This document shows positions 8,287 to 16,214 of a DNA stretch of 64,000 nucleotides, piece after piece. This DNA is from Streptosporangium subroseum. Its GTDB lineage: Bacteria; Actinomycetota; Actinomycetes; Streptosporangiales; Streptosporangiaceae. The notes beneath the pieces were generated by a model. It made no database searches, was not told the origin of the DNA, and saw nothing but the letters and a program-made list of their open reading frames with translations. Position 1 is the first letter of the stretch. Every line of letters begins with the position of its first letter. Position numbers and translations under genes: made by a program. Location: positions 232,239 through 296,238 of the forward strand of contig NZ_FZOD01000006.1 in assembly GCF_900188345.1 (NCBI RefSeq). The letters run 5' to 3'.

Positions 8287-9695
8287 GCCAGGCCGTCCAT
8301 GACGATGATGGTCTTCTGCTCGGTCATGTCGAGGAGGGTGTCGTGCAGTCCCTCGCGGGCCCCGCCGGTCAGCTTCACGCCGCCGAACGGAAGGTTCTCC
8401 GCGCGCAGTGCCGTGGAGCCGTTGATCACGACGGCACCGACCTGGAGGCGCCGGGCCACTGAGAAGGCCCGTCCGATGTCCCTGGTGAAGATCGCCGCCT
8501 GCAGTCCGTAGGGGGAATCGTTGGCCAGACGCACCGCCTCCAGAGCGTCGGACACCCGCAACAGCGGTGCGACCGGCCCGAAGATCTCCTCGGCCACGGC
8601 TTCCGCGTGCGGAGCGACGTCCACCAGCACGGTCGGCGGCACGAACGCCCCATCCCGGGGACCGCCGACCACGACGCGCGCGCCGTCACTTACGGCTGCC
8701 CGAATCGCCTGGTCCACGGCGACGGCGGCAGGCTCCGTGATCAGCGGGCCGACATCGGTGGCCTCGTCCAGCTGGTCGCCGACGACCAGCTTCCTGGCCT
8801 GCGCTTCCAGCGCCTCAGCGAACGCGTCGTACACACCGTCCTCGACGTAGACGCGCTTGACGGCGCAGCAGATCTGCCCGTTGCCGCGCGCCAGCCGTCC
8901 GAGCACGACGGCCTCGGCGGCACGTTCCACGTCGGCGTCCGCACATACGATCAGCGCGTCGTTGCCGCCGAGCTCCAGGTGCGTCCGCTTGAGGGTGCCG
9001 GCGGCGAGCTCGGCCAGGGCCTTGCCGGCGGCGGTGCTGCCGGTGAGGCTGATCATCTGCACGCCGTCGGTGGACGCGAGGAACCGCGCCAGCTCCGGCC
9101 CGCCGGGGACGATCTGGTGTGCCGCCTCGGGGAACCCGGCCGCTTCGATGATCCGGCCGATCTCCATCAGCGTGAGCGGGCACTTCTCCGGCGGCTTCAC
9201 GATCACCGCGTTGCCCGCCGCCAATGCCGCCGCAGCTTTGTGTGCCCACAACTCGACCGGGTAGTTGAACGGGACGATCGCCGCGACCACCCCAATCGGC
9301 TCCCGGACCGTTACCGCCAGGTGGTTCTCAAGACCGGGGACGGCGTCCAACGGGATCTGCCGGCCAAAGATCCTGGTCGCCTCCCCGGCGAACCCGCGGA
9401 AGATCCGGACCGCGGCCGCGACCTCCTCGCGGGTCTGCCGGATCGGCTTTCCGTTCTCGGCGGCCAGATCCCGGGCCAGTTCCTCGGCTCGCGCGGCGAT
9501 CCCGTCTGCGACCTTGGCCAGCAGCCGTGCTCGCTCGTGCGCGGGGGTCGCGGCCATCGCGGTCCGGGCGTCCTGAGCCGCCCGGACCGCCGCGCGCGCC
9601 TCGTCCTCGGTCGCGACAGGCATCTCGCCCAGTACGGCGCCGGTCCCAGGGTTGTGAACGAGTAGAGCTCGTCCGTCGGTCAGCGGATTCTTCAA
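8283..9695 (-). CDS. NAD(P)-dependent aldehyde dehydrogenase
   Basis: 470 residues of the ALDH superfamily. The general-base Glu is in LELGGNDALIV (~241) and the catalytic Cys in GQICCAVKR (~275); the cofactor loop is LTGSTAAGKALAE (~219). The best resemblance is to the lactaldehyde/succinic-semialdehyde/glycolaldehyde group, which oxidises small aldehydes released from deoxy sugars. That would fit a pathway whose aldolase lies elsewhere. The start is a TTG at 9695 supported by AAGGAG seven bases upstream; no ATG or GTG nearby suits the family N-terminus. It is the first gene of the transporter operon, facing the divergent IclR gene. Confidence 0.8.
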   Translation of the reverse strand: MKNPLTDGRALLVHNPGTGAVLGEMPVATEDEARAAVRAAQDARTAMAATPAHERARLLAKVADGIAARAEELARDLAAENGKPIRQTREEVAAAVRIFRGFAGEATRIFGRQIPLDAVPGLENHLAVTVREPIGVVAAIVPFNYPVELWAHKAAAALAAGNAVIVKPPEKCPLTLMEIGRIIEAAGFPEAAHQIVPGGPELARFLASTDGVQMISLTGSTAAGKALAELAAGTLKRTHLELGGNDALIVCADADVERAAEAVVLGRLARGNGQICCAVKRVYVEDGVYDAFAEALEAQARKLVVGDQLDEATDVGPLITEPAAVAVDQAIRAAVSDGARVVVGGPRDGAFVPPTVLVDVAPHAEAVAEEIFGPVAPLLRVSDALEAVRLANDSPYGLQAAIFTRDIGRAFSVARRLQVGAVVINGSTALRAENLPFGGVKLTGGAREGLHDTLLDMTEQKTIIVMDGLA

Positions 9696-9715
9696 CGTCT
9701 AGCTCCTTGCCAGTC

Positions 9716-9762
9716 GTTCCACTATGTAGAACAATGCTTCGCACGGTGGAATAGACGGAACA
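9716..9762. promoter_or_regulatory. Paired IclR-type operator sites between ALDH and iclR-type gene
   Basis: Two related GTTCC/GGAAC sequences sit in the 93-base divergent gap: GTTCCactatgtaGAAC at 9716-9732 and GGTGGAATAGACGGAACA at 9745-9762, whose other strand reads TGTTCCGTCTATTCCACC. IclR proteins commonly bind such GTTCC-n-GGAAC palindromes between their own gene and the operon they control. The gap is also more AT-rich than its surroundings, as expected for the two promoters. Confidence 0.5.
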
Positions 9763-9788
9763 TTAAGACGGAAAGATCGAGACTGTCA

Positions 9789-10571
9789 ATGGGTTATGGA
9801 ACAACCGAAAACGTACGTCACGGCGGCCGGTCCTCCTCGGCGGGCAACGCGGTGACCAAGACGCTCAACGTGCTGGAGGCCGCCGTCGCCGGAGACGGAC
9901 CGCGCCGGTTCACCGATATCTGCACCGATTCGGGCGTTCCGAAGGCCAGCGTGCATCGCATCCTCGCAATGCTCATCGACCTCGGCTTCATCGCCAGTGA
10001 GGGTGGCGGCAGCTACCGTGCGGGCATCCGCATGCTTGCCCTCGCCGAGGAGGTCAAGGCCGCCGGCGCGACCGGCATCGGCGACGTCCTCACCAAGCTC
10101 TCCAAGAGCGTGGGCCAGACCGTCCACTTCGCGCTGCACAGCGGCGACCATGCCGTCTACGTCCACAAAGTCGAGGCCGACCAGCCCTACCGGATGGCCT
10201 CCCGCGTCGGCATGCGTCTGCCCCTGCACTGCACGGCGATCGGGAAAAGCATCCTCGCGCACCTGCCGGAGCACGAGCTGGAGTCCATCTTCTCCCGCGC
10301 GGGAATGCCCGCGAAGACGTCGGAGACGATCACCGACCTCGAACGGCTGTCCGTGGAGCTGGCGCAAATTCGCGAACAGGGCTATTCCATCGACAACGAG
10401 GAGAACGAGAAGACCATACGGTGCATCGGCGCCCCTGTTTTCGACCGGACCGATACTGTCGTCGGCGGAGTCAGCATCTCGACGGTCGCCTTTCTCCATC
10501 CCCGCGAGGAGCTGCTCGCCTTCGCCCCCGCTCTGCAAACGGCCGTCGCCTCTCTCACGAACCTTCTCTGA
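9789..10571 (+). CDS. IclR-family transcriptional regulator
   Basis: 260 residues. Residues ~18-75 form the winged HTH (AVTKTLNVLEAAVAG, then DSGVPKASVHRILAMLIDLG). Residues ~90-255 are the IclR effector domain with family landmarks MRLPLHCTAIGKSILAHLP and GCIGAPVFDRT-like DNVVGGVSIS segments (here RCIGAPVFDRTDTVVGGVSI). It is divergent from the aldehyde dehydrogenase/importer operon and most likely represses or activates it in response to a pathway intermediate. The ATG at 9789 has only a weak RBS; a start further downstream would damage the HTH. Confidence 0.85.
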   Translation: MGYGTTENVRHGGRSSSAGNAVTKTLNVLEAAVAGDGPRRFTDICTDSGVPKASVHRILAMLIDLGFIASEGGGSYRAGIRMLALAEEVKAAGATGIGDVLTKLSKSVGQTVHFALHSGDHAVYVHKVEADQPYRMASRVGMRLPLHCTAIGKSILAHLPEHELESIFSRAGMPAKTSETITDLERLSVELAQIREQGYSIDNEENEKTIRCIGAPVFDRTDTVVGGVSISTVAFLHPREELLAFAPALQTAVASLTNLL

Positions 10572-10646
10572 TGGCGGAGTTCAGAGACATTTGCCGAAGA
10601 CACGCCGCCGAGGCGCTGCCGTGAAGTGACGATCATGGCTGTGCGA

Positions 10647-11408
10647 TTAGAGGAATGGTGAGAGGCGTCGCAGCAGGTAGGTGTCCATGATCCAGCCTTT
10701 GCGTTCGCGAGCCTCGGCGCGCAGTTCGCGGATGCGGTCGGCGACCTCGGGCACCGGCCCGGCCACCAGGATCTCGTCGGGGGTGCCGAGGTAGGCGCCC
10801 CAGTAGATGTGGAACTCCGCGCCCAGGTCGGCGAAGGAGCAGTGCGCGTCCAGCATGACGACGATGTCGTCGGCCGCGCCGGGGCCCTCCTGAGCCAGGC
10901 GGCGTCCCGTGGTGATGTGCACGGGCCGGGCCACCCTGGTCAGGCTGGTGCGGTGCCGGGCGGTCAGGGCGGACACGCTGGTGATGCCCGCGACGACGTC
11001 GTAGCCGAACGTGACCGTGCCCCGCTCGACGACCTCCTCGATGCCGGACAGCGTGCTGTCGTACAGCCCCGGGTCACCCCAGACGAGGATCGCGCCGGTC
11101 TCGTCGTCGCCGAGATCGTCGCGGATGAACGCCTCGTACAGGTCCGCGCGCCGCGACCGCCACTCCTCGACGGCGGTGGCGTAGGCGGGGGTGGTCCGGT
11201 CCCGCTCGGGGTCACGGGCCCGCACCAGGCGGTACGGCTCACGGGCGTGCGCCTCGATCATCTCCTGGCGAAGCTCGATCAGGTCGTGTTTGGCCTCGCC
11301 CTTGTCGAGGACGAGGAACGCGTCGGCCTGGCCGATGGCCTTGACCGCCTGGAGAGTGAGATGGTCCGGGTCGCCCGCGCCGATGCCGATGATGAGGATT
11401 CGCTTCAC
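10647..11408 (-). CDS. cobF: Precorrin-6A synthase (deacetylating)
   Basis: 253 residues, matching the CobF family throughout. The SAM/tetrapyrrole-methylase motif GIGAGDPDHLTLQAVKAI is at residues 6-23, and later family segments include VLDKGEAKHDLIELRQEM and VWGDPGLYDSTLSGIEEV. CobF C1-methylates precorrin-5 and releases acetate in the aerobic cobalamin pathway. The start is a GTG at 11408 (VKRILIIG); the RBS is weak. No other cob gene is in the window, so this step is encoded apart from the rest of the pathway. It converges with the IclR gene and is divergent from the monooxygenase at 11538. Confidence 0.9.
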   Translation of the reverse strand: MKRILIIGIGAGDPDHLTLQAVKAIGQADAFLVLDKGEAKHDLIELRQEMIEAHAREPYRLVRARDPERDRTTPAYATAVEEWRSRRADLYEAFIRDDLGDDETGAILVWGDPGLYDSTLSGIEEVVERGTVTFGYDVVAGITSVSALTARHRTSLTRVARPVHITTGRRLAQEGPGAADDIVVMLDAHCSFADLGAEFHIYWGAYLGTPDEILVAGPVPEVADRIRELRAEARERKGWIMDTYLLRRLSPFL

Positions 11409-11443
11409 GCAGGAAAGTCTGCCCTTCCGGCGGAGAGCAGGGG

Positions 11444-11488
11444 CCGATAAAAACCTACTAAACAAGTAGGACTTGACGGAAATATCGG
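11444..11488. promoter_or_regulatory. Nested inverted repeats in the cobF / monooxygenase divergent promoter
   Basis: An inverted repeat CCTACT-aaaca-AGTAGG (11454-11470) lies inside a wider pair CCGATA (11444-11449) / TATCGG (11483-11488). The stretch is markedly AT-rich for this genome, and TTGACG at 11473 could be a -35 hexamer for the plus-strand monooxygenase. I read it as an operator/promoter, perhaps for a sulfur-status regulator; the cognate protein is not identifiable. Confidence 0.4.
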
Positions 11489-11537
11489 ATTGTGTTGTGG
11501 TGGACCTGTCCGCATCGCCCCAGAAAGGCAGCACTTC

Positions 11538-12644
11538 ATGCCCGTTGAGTTTCTCGGCATCGGCGGGACCAACAACGGCTCCGAAACCTCGCCGCGCTCC
11601 GGTCCCTCGTTCGACAAGCAGTACGCGCTTCGTCTCGCCCGGGCGCACCAGGAGTACGGCTGGGATCGGGTGCTGTTCGCCTACGGATCCGGCTCACCCG
11701 ACCCGGCCCAGGTCGCCGCTTATGTGGCGACGAAGGTCACGGATCTCGACATCCTCCTCGCTCATCGGGCGAACGTGTCGTACCCGACGTACGCTCTCAA
11801 GACGTTCGCCACGCTCGATCAGATCAGTGACGGGCGACTGACCGTCCACTTCATCACCGGCGGCAACGACCATGAGCAGGGCCGGGAGGGCGACGTCCTG
11901 ACCAAGGACGCCCGATACTCCCGCACCAGGGAGTACATCCAGATCGTCAAGAAGGGCTGGACCTCGCGAGAGCCTTTCGACCACGAGGGAGAGCACTACA
12001 GCTTCAGGGACTTCGTCTCCGACGTGTTCCCGGTGCAGAACCCACGCCCGTCGGTGTCCTTCGGCGGATCGTCGCCGGCGGCGTACGCGGCGGGCGGGGC
12101 GGAAGCCGACATCTACGGCCTGTGGGGTGAACCCCTGGCCGACACCGCGCAGCAGATCGTCTCGATCAAGGAGGCCGCGCTGCGTGCGGGACGTGCGGAT
12201 GTGCCGAGAATCCAGGTCGCCTTCCGGCCGATCATCGCTCCGACCGAGGAACTGGCCTGGGAGAAGGCACACCGCGTCCTCGGTGACCTGCGCCGCGCCG
12301 GTGCGAACAGACGACGTTCCTCAGGATCGCCGGAGAACACGGGATCCCAACGGCTGCTGGACGTGGCGGCCAGGGGAGAGCGTCACGACCGCGCGCTGTG
12401 GACGCCGACCGCCGCCGCGACCGGTGGCGCGGGTAACTCCAACGCGCTCGTCGGCACCCCCGAAACCGTGGCCGAAGCGCTGCTGGACTACTACGACCTC
12501 GGCGTGGAGATCATCTCCGCGCGTGGTTACGACATCCTCGACGACGCGATCGACTTCGGCCGGTACGTGATCCCGCTGGTCCGGGAGGGGGTCGCGGAAA
12601 GGGACCGCGACAAGGCGGCCGCACTCAGCTCGGTGGGATCGTGA
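11538..12644 (+). CDS. SsuD-like FMNH2-dependent alkanesulfonate-type monooxygenase
   Basis: 368 residues of the bacterial-luciferase (LLM) superfamily, closest in feel to SsuD: MPVEFLGIGGTNNGSE at the N-terminus, LARAHQEYGWDRVLFAYG (substrate/flavin barrel strands), GRLTVHFITGGNDHEQ and YSRTREYIQIVKKGWT, and a C-terminal LVGTPETVAEALLDYYDLG motif. Such enzymes use reduced FMN and O2 to release sulfite from sulfonates. I start at the ATG at 11538 (AAAGG upstream) and not the in-frame ATG at 11490, because family proteins begin just before the first beta strand. It is divergent from cobF and faces the minus-strand monooxygenase/importer cluster. Reduced flavin would come from a partner reductase. 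Confidence 0.8.
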   Translation: MPVEFLGIGGTNNGSETSPRSGPSFDKQYALRLARAHQEYGWDRVLFAYGSGSPDPAQVAAYVATKVTDLDILLAHRANVSYPTYALKTFATLDQISDGRLTVHFITGGNDHEQGREGDVLTKDARYSRTREYIQIVKKGWTSREPFDHEGEHYSFRDFVSDVFPVQNPRPSVSFGGSSPAAYAAGGAEADIYGLWGEPLADTAQQIVSIKEAALRAGRADVPRIQVAFRPIIAPTEELAWEKAHRVLGDLRRAGANRRRSSGSPENTGSQRLLDVAARGERHDRALWTPTAAATGGAGNSNALVGTPETVAEALLDYYDLGVEIISARGYDILDDAIDFGRYVIPLVREGVAERDRDKAAALSSVGS

Positions 12645-12745
12645 CACTCTCCGTAGCCAGACCATAACGGCCGTTCAGCGAGGGTTCGCCTCGCTGAGGG
12701 TCATGCCGACTCGCCCCGCCCGGCTGGGAGGTGGTACGGATCGTG

Positions 12746-12785
12746 CCAGGTGGCCAGGTGGCCAGGTGGCCAGGTGGCCAGGTGG
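12746..12785. repeat. 8-bp tandem repeat, five perfect copies
   Basis: CCAGGTGG is repeated five times without error, and a sixth degenerate copy (CCAGATGC) follows. It lies in the 214-base gap between the convergent SsuD-like gene and the fused monooxygenase. Each junction contains the self-complementary TGGCCA. The rest of 12645-12858 holds no gene I can recognise. Confidence 0.9.
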
Positions 12786-12858
12786 CCAGATGCCGGGCGC
12801 CGGAGTGAGTGTCCGGCGCACCCGACGAGGAGGCGGCGCGGGTGTCCTGGCCGGTCCT

Positions 12859-14997
12859 TCATCGTGAGGGCAGGCCCAGGCGCTCCAGCGTCTCCCGCAG
12901 CCGGTGCCGTCCCACCATCGACTCCGGGCCTTTGAGCCGGTCGAGCACCCGGTTGCTCCAGCTGCCCGGCAGCCCGAACCGGGTGTTGTAGGCGGCCAGT
13001 CTCTCGTCGTAGGTGACGATGTGCGCGTCGGCGGCGACGGCGTCGTACCGCTCCCGATGGAGTACGGCGCCCTGCGGCAACCGCGGCTTGACACCGGCGT
13101 GCTCCGTGGGGTCCGGTGTGCCGACGGCCAACCCGAATGTCGCCACCGCATGCGGCGGCAGTCCCAGCTCGGCCGCGACCTGTTCGGGGTGGTTGCGGAC
13201 AGCGCCGACGAACACCGAGCCCAGGCCGAGCGACTCCGCGGCCACTACGGCGTTCTGGGCCGCCAGCGCGGTGTCGACGAAGCCGATGATGGTGGTCTCC
13301 AGGTAGTCCGCGGCGGCGACCTCCGTCCCGGCGCGCTCGGCCAGCCGGCGGGCCCGGCCGAGGTCGGCGACCCAGACCAGGAACAACGGCGCCTGCTCGA
13401 TGAAGGCCTGGTCGCCAGCGAGCGCGGCCAGCCGTGCCTTGCGCTCGGGGTCGCGCACCGCCACCACGCTCCACGGCTGGAGGTTCGAGGACGTCGGCGC
13501 TGACTGTGCTGCCGCGATCAGCGCGGTCAGCTCATCGTCGGTGACCTCACGCGACCCGAACTTGCGCACCGAACGATGCGCGAGCTGCAGGCTGAGAACG
13601 TCGTTGACCACGCCGACGGTCGCGGTGGGATCGCCGTAGCGGGCGGCGGCGGATATCCGGCCCGGGACCTCGTCCGCCACCGGCCGCGGCTGGTCTGGGG
13701 ACGACAGCCCGAAGCGCCCGCGGAGCGTGGGGTGGCTGTACTCCTTCTGGAACAAGCCGCGCTCCTGCAGGATCGGCACCACCAGCTTGGAGAAATTCTC
13801 CAGGTCGATGGCGGTATCGGCCGGCATGACCGTGAAGCCGTCAGCCGTGCCCGCCTCGAACCACGACTGCAGGTCGTCGGCAACCTGCTCGGCCGAGCCC
13901 ACGAGCAGACGATGCCCGGAGCCGCCGGCACCACGCTGAACCAGCTCGCGGGGGGTGCGGGGGCCCTCCGCGATCAGGGCGCGGGTGGACGCGCCGAAGC
14001 CGGCGGAGAAGGCGCCGCTGGGGATGGCGCCGGGGAGGTCGCCGACGGTGATCGGGTCGTCCGGACCGAATTTGCCGGCGGGCAGGCCCAGGTTCTGGGT
14101 GAGCGCGGCGGTCAGTCGCTCGATCGGCAGGGTCGCATGGAGCTCCTGCTCCCGGCGCCGGGCCTCCTCCTCGGTCGCCGCGACGAGCACCACCACGCCG
14201 AGGGAGATCTTCACATCGTCGGGGTGACGGCCGGCCGCGGCCGCGCGCCGGCGGATGTCGTCGCGGAACGCGACCGCCTTGGCCTGGGTCTGGGCCACGG
14301 TGAACACGACGTCGGCGAAGTCGCCGGCCAGCGTGAGCCCACCCTCGGAGCCGCCTGCCTGGACGATGACCGGCCTGCCCTGCGGGCCGCCCGTGACCGG
14401 GAGAGGTCCGGCCACGGAGAAGAACTCGCCCCCGTGGTCGATCTGGTGGATGCGCGAGAGGTCGGCGTACCGGCCGCCCTCCTTGTCGGCGATGATCGCA
14501 TCGGGCTCCCAGCCGTCCCACAGCCGGGTCACCACGTCGAGGAACTCGTGCGCCCGACGGTAACGGGTCTCCCTGTCGGGGTGCTCGGTCAGGCCGAAGT
14601 TCGCGGCCGCGGCGGGGGTCCCGGTGGTGACGATGTTGACGGCCGCCCGGCCCTTGGTGACGTGGTCGAGGGTCTGGAATCGCCGGGCCAGGTTGTACGG
14701 CGAGTTGTACGTCGTCGAGCTGGTGATGACAACACCGAGGTTCGTGGTGATCGCCGCCAGGTTGCCCAGCAGCACGAGCGGGTCGAGACCCGTGCCCGGG
14801 GCCTCCTCGATCTCGCCCCGCAACGCGGGGCCGTCGCCCAGGAAGACCGCGTCGATCTTCGCGTCCTCGGCGATCCGCGCCAACCGCTGGAAGTAGTCGA
14901 TGTCCAGGTAGGCCAACGGATCGACGTGCGGCAGCCGCCAGGCGTGACGGAAGTGGCCGGGCGTCATCAGCGACAGATTGAGATGGAATCCGGTCAT
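12859..14997 (-). CDS. Fusion: NtaA/DszA-type luciferase-like monooxygenase + nitroreductase-type flavin reductase
   Basis: 712 residues, about 260 longer than a lone monooxygenase. Residues 1-~440 are NtaA/SnaA/DszA-type (MTPGHFRHAWRLPHVDPLAY, YNSPYNLARRFQTLDHVTKG, GRPVIVQAGGSEGGLTLAG, and a late LLVGSAEQVADDLQSWFEAG). Residues ~470-700 are an NfsA/FRP-type nitroreductase (LAHRSVRKFGSREVTDDEL, SAPTSSNLQPWSVVAVRDP, AESLGLGSVFVGAVRNHP). These monooxygenases need FMNH2 from a separate reductase, so the fusion probably carries its own electron supply from NAD(P)H. It looks related to the fused KPN_01858-type family I recall. The ATG at 14997 follows GAGAGG. It is the downstream-most gene of the minus-strand cluster. 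Confidence 0.8.
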   Translation of the reverse strand: MTGFHLNLSLMTPGHFRHAWRLPHVDPLAYLDIDYFQRLARIAEDAKIDAVFLGDGPALRGEIEEAPGTGLDPLVLLGNLAAITTNLGVVITSSTTYNSPYNLARRFQTLDHVTKGRAAVNIVTTGTPAAAANFGLTEHPDRETRYRRAHEFLDVVTRLWDGWEPDAIIADKEGGRYADLSRIHQIDHGGEFFSVAGPLPVTGGPQGRPVIVQAGGSEGGLTLAGDFADVVFTVAQTQAKAVAFRDDIRRRAAAAGRHPDDVKISLGVVVLVAATEEEARRREQELHATLPIERLTAALTQNLGLPAGKFGPDDPITVGDLPGAIPSGAFSAGFGASTRALIAEGPRTPRELVQRGAGGSGHRLLVGSAEQVADDLQSWFEAGTADGFTVMPADTAIDLENFSKLVVPILQERGLFQKEYSHPTLRGRFGLSSPDQPRPVADEVPGRISAAARYGDPTATVGVVNDVLSLQLAHRSVRKFGSREVTDDELTALIAAAQSAPTSSNLQPWSVVAVRDPERKARLAALAGDQAFIEQAPLFLVWVADLGRARRLAERAGTEVAAADYLETTIIGFVDTALAAQNAVVAAESLGLGSVFVGAVRNHPEQVAAELGLPPHAVATFGLAVGTPDPTEHAGVKPRLPQGAVLHRERYDAVAADAHIVTYDERLAAYNTRFGLPGSWSNRVLDRLKGPESMVGRHRLRETLERLGLPSR

Positions 14998-15120
14998 GGT
15001 GTGCCTCTCGACGTGGTGGTTCGATGTGGCGGTGGGCTCACACGAGACGGCGGGTCAGGTGGTCGCAGCGACCGGCGCGACCGGCATCCGGGTAACTTCT
15101 CGACGCTGAGGCCCGTCATC

Positions 15121-16152
15121 TCAGAGCTTCAGTCCCGTCCCGTGTACGCCGTGCTCGTCGATCAGCACCAGCTCCTCCTCCGTCAGCGGCGGGAAGTCGA
15201 GTGCCTTGACGTTGTGGTCCAGCTGCCACGTCGAGCTGGCTCCGATGAGTGCCGAGGTCACCTGCGGCTGCCGTAGCACCCACTGCAGCGCCAGCTGCGC
15301 CAGCGACTGGCCGCGCTGCTCGGCGATCTGGTTGAGCGCGGTGGCCCGCTCGCGGTAGGTGTCGTCGATGACGTCGGGCGAGAGGAACGCACTGTTCTGC
15401 GCGCGCGTACCCGGGGGGATGCCGTCGAGGTACTTGTTCGTGAGCAGACCCTGCGCCAGCGGCGAGTAGACGATCAGGCCGAACCCGTCCTCGGCGGCCA
15501 GCTTGAGCAGACCGTTGAGCTCGGGGCGCCGGTCGAAGACCGAGTACCGCGGCTGGTGGATCAACAGCGGCACCCCCGCCTGGCGCAGCAGCCCGGCCGC
15601 CTCGTGGGCCCGCTCGGGGGTGTAGTTGGAGATGCCGACGTAGAGAGCCTTCCCCTGCTGCACCGCGCTGACGAGGGCACCGACGGTCTCCTCCAGTGGA
15701 GTGGTCAGGTCGGGGCTGTGACTGTAGAAGATGTCGACGTAGTCGGTGCCCAGGTCCCGCAGGCTGTGCTCCAGCGAGGCGAGCAGCGACTTGCGCGAGC
15801 CGCCCCTGAGGTGAGGGCCGGGGCCGATCGGGTTGCCGGCCTTGGTCGACAGGATCAGCTCGTCCCGGTGCGTGGCCAGGTCCCGCTTGAGCACCTTCCC
15901 GAAGAGCTGCTGCGCGGCACGGTGCGGCGGGCCGTACCGGTCGGCGTTGTCGAAGTGGGTGATGCCCAGGTCGAAGGCACGCAGCACGATCTCGCGCTGG
16001 GTCTCGTAGGGATAGTCGGTACCGAACTTCTGCCACAGGCCGAAGGAGAACGCCGGCAGGTCGAGACCGGAGTTTCCGGCGCGTCGGTACTCCAGCTTCT
16101 CGTAGCGATCCTCGGCTGCCGCGTAAGTCTTCTCGAAAGCGTCGTTGCTCAT
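15121..16152 (-). CDS. Aldo/keto reductase, YghZ/K+-channel beta-subunit-like
   Basis: 343 residues, (beta/alpha)8 NADPH-dependent reductase. Landmarks: FDLGITHFDNADRYGPP (catalytic Asp, with Tyr a few residues on), LILSTKAGNPIGPGPH (catalytic Lys), DYVDIFYSHSPDLTTPLEET and a C-terminal SALIGASSTWQLDHNVKALD that binds the NADP phosphate side. The closest flavour is E. coli YghZ (glyceraldehyde-3-phosphate/methylglyoxal reductase). Within this cluster it may reduce the aldehyde left after oxidative desulfonation; that is inference. The ATG at 16152 has GAGAGG upstream. Confidence 0.8.
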   Translation of the reverse strand: MSNDAFEKTYAAAEDRYEKLEYRRAGNSGLDLPAFSFGLWQKFGTDYPYETQREIVLRAFDLGITHFDNADRYGPPHRAAQQLFGKVLKRDLATHRDELILSTKAGNPIGPGPHLRGGSRKSLLASLEHSLRDLGTDYVDIFYSHSPDLTTPLEETVGALVSAVQQGKALYVGISNYTPERAHEAAGLLRQAGVPLLIHQPRYSVFDRRPELNGLLKLAAEDGFGLIVYSPLAQGLLTNKYLDGIPPGTRAQNSAFLSPDVIDDTYRERATALNQIAEQRGQSLAQLALQWVLRQPQVTSALIGASSTWQLDHNVKALDFPPLTEEELVLIDEHGVHGTGLKL

Positions 16153-16170
16153 GGGGGATGCCTCTCTGGA

Positions 16171-16214
16171 CGGTTCTCAGCGGTCGTTCGTACGGTTCTC
16201 AGTGGTCGTTCGTA
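16171..16214. repeat. 22-bp tandem duplication across the 3' end of the second aldo/keto reductase gene
   Basis: CGGTTCTCAGCGGTCGTTCG-TA at 16171-16192 is repeated at 16193-16214 with a single C/T change. One copy contains the TGA stop (16199-16201) of the downstream-listed reductase gene, so its last residues (RTNDH) are encoded in the repeat. Confidence 0.9.

Noticed and set aside
12746..12790. A CRISPR-like repeat array
   Set aside because: The 8-bp units are contiguous with no spacers; it is a simple tandem repeat.
13576..15276. A 566-codon plus-strand frame over the fused monooxygenase
   Set aside because: Antisense shadow; the minus-strand protein has two clear domains. The same reasoning removes the long frames at 5660-6991, 22626-23477, 34559-35857 and 46222-49146.
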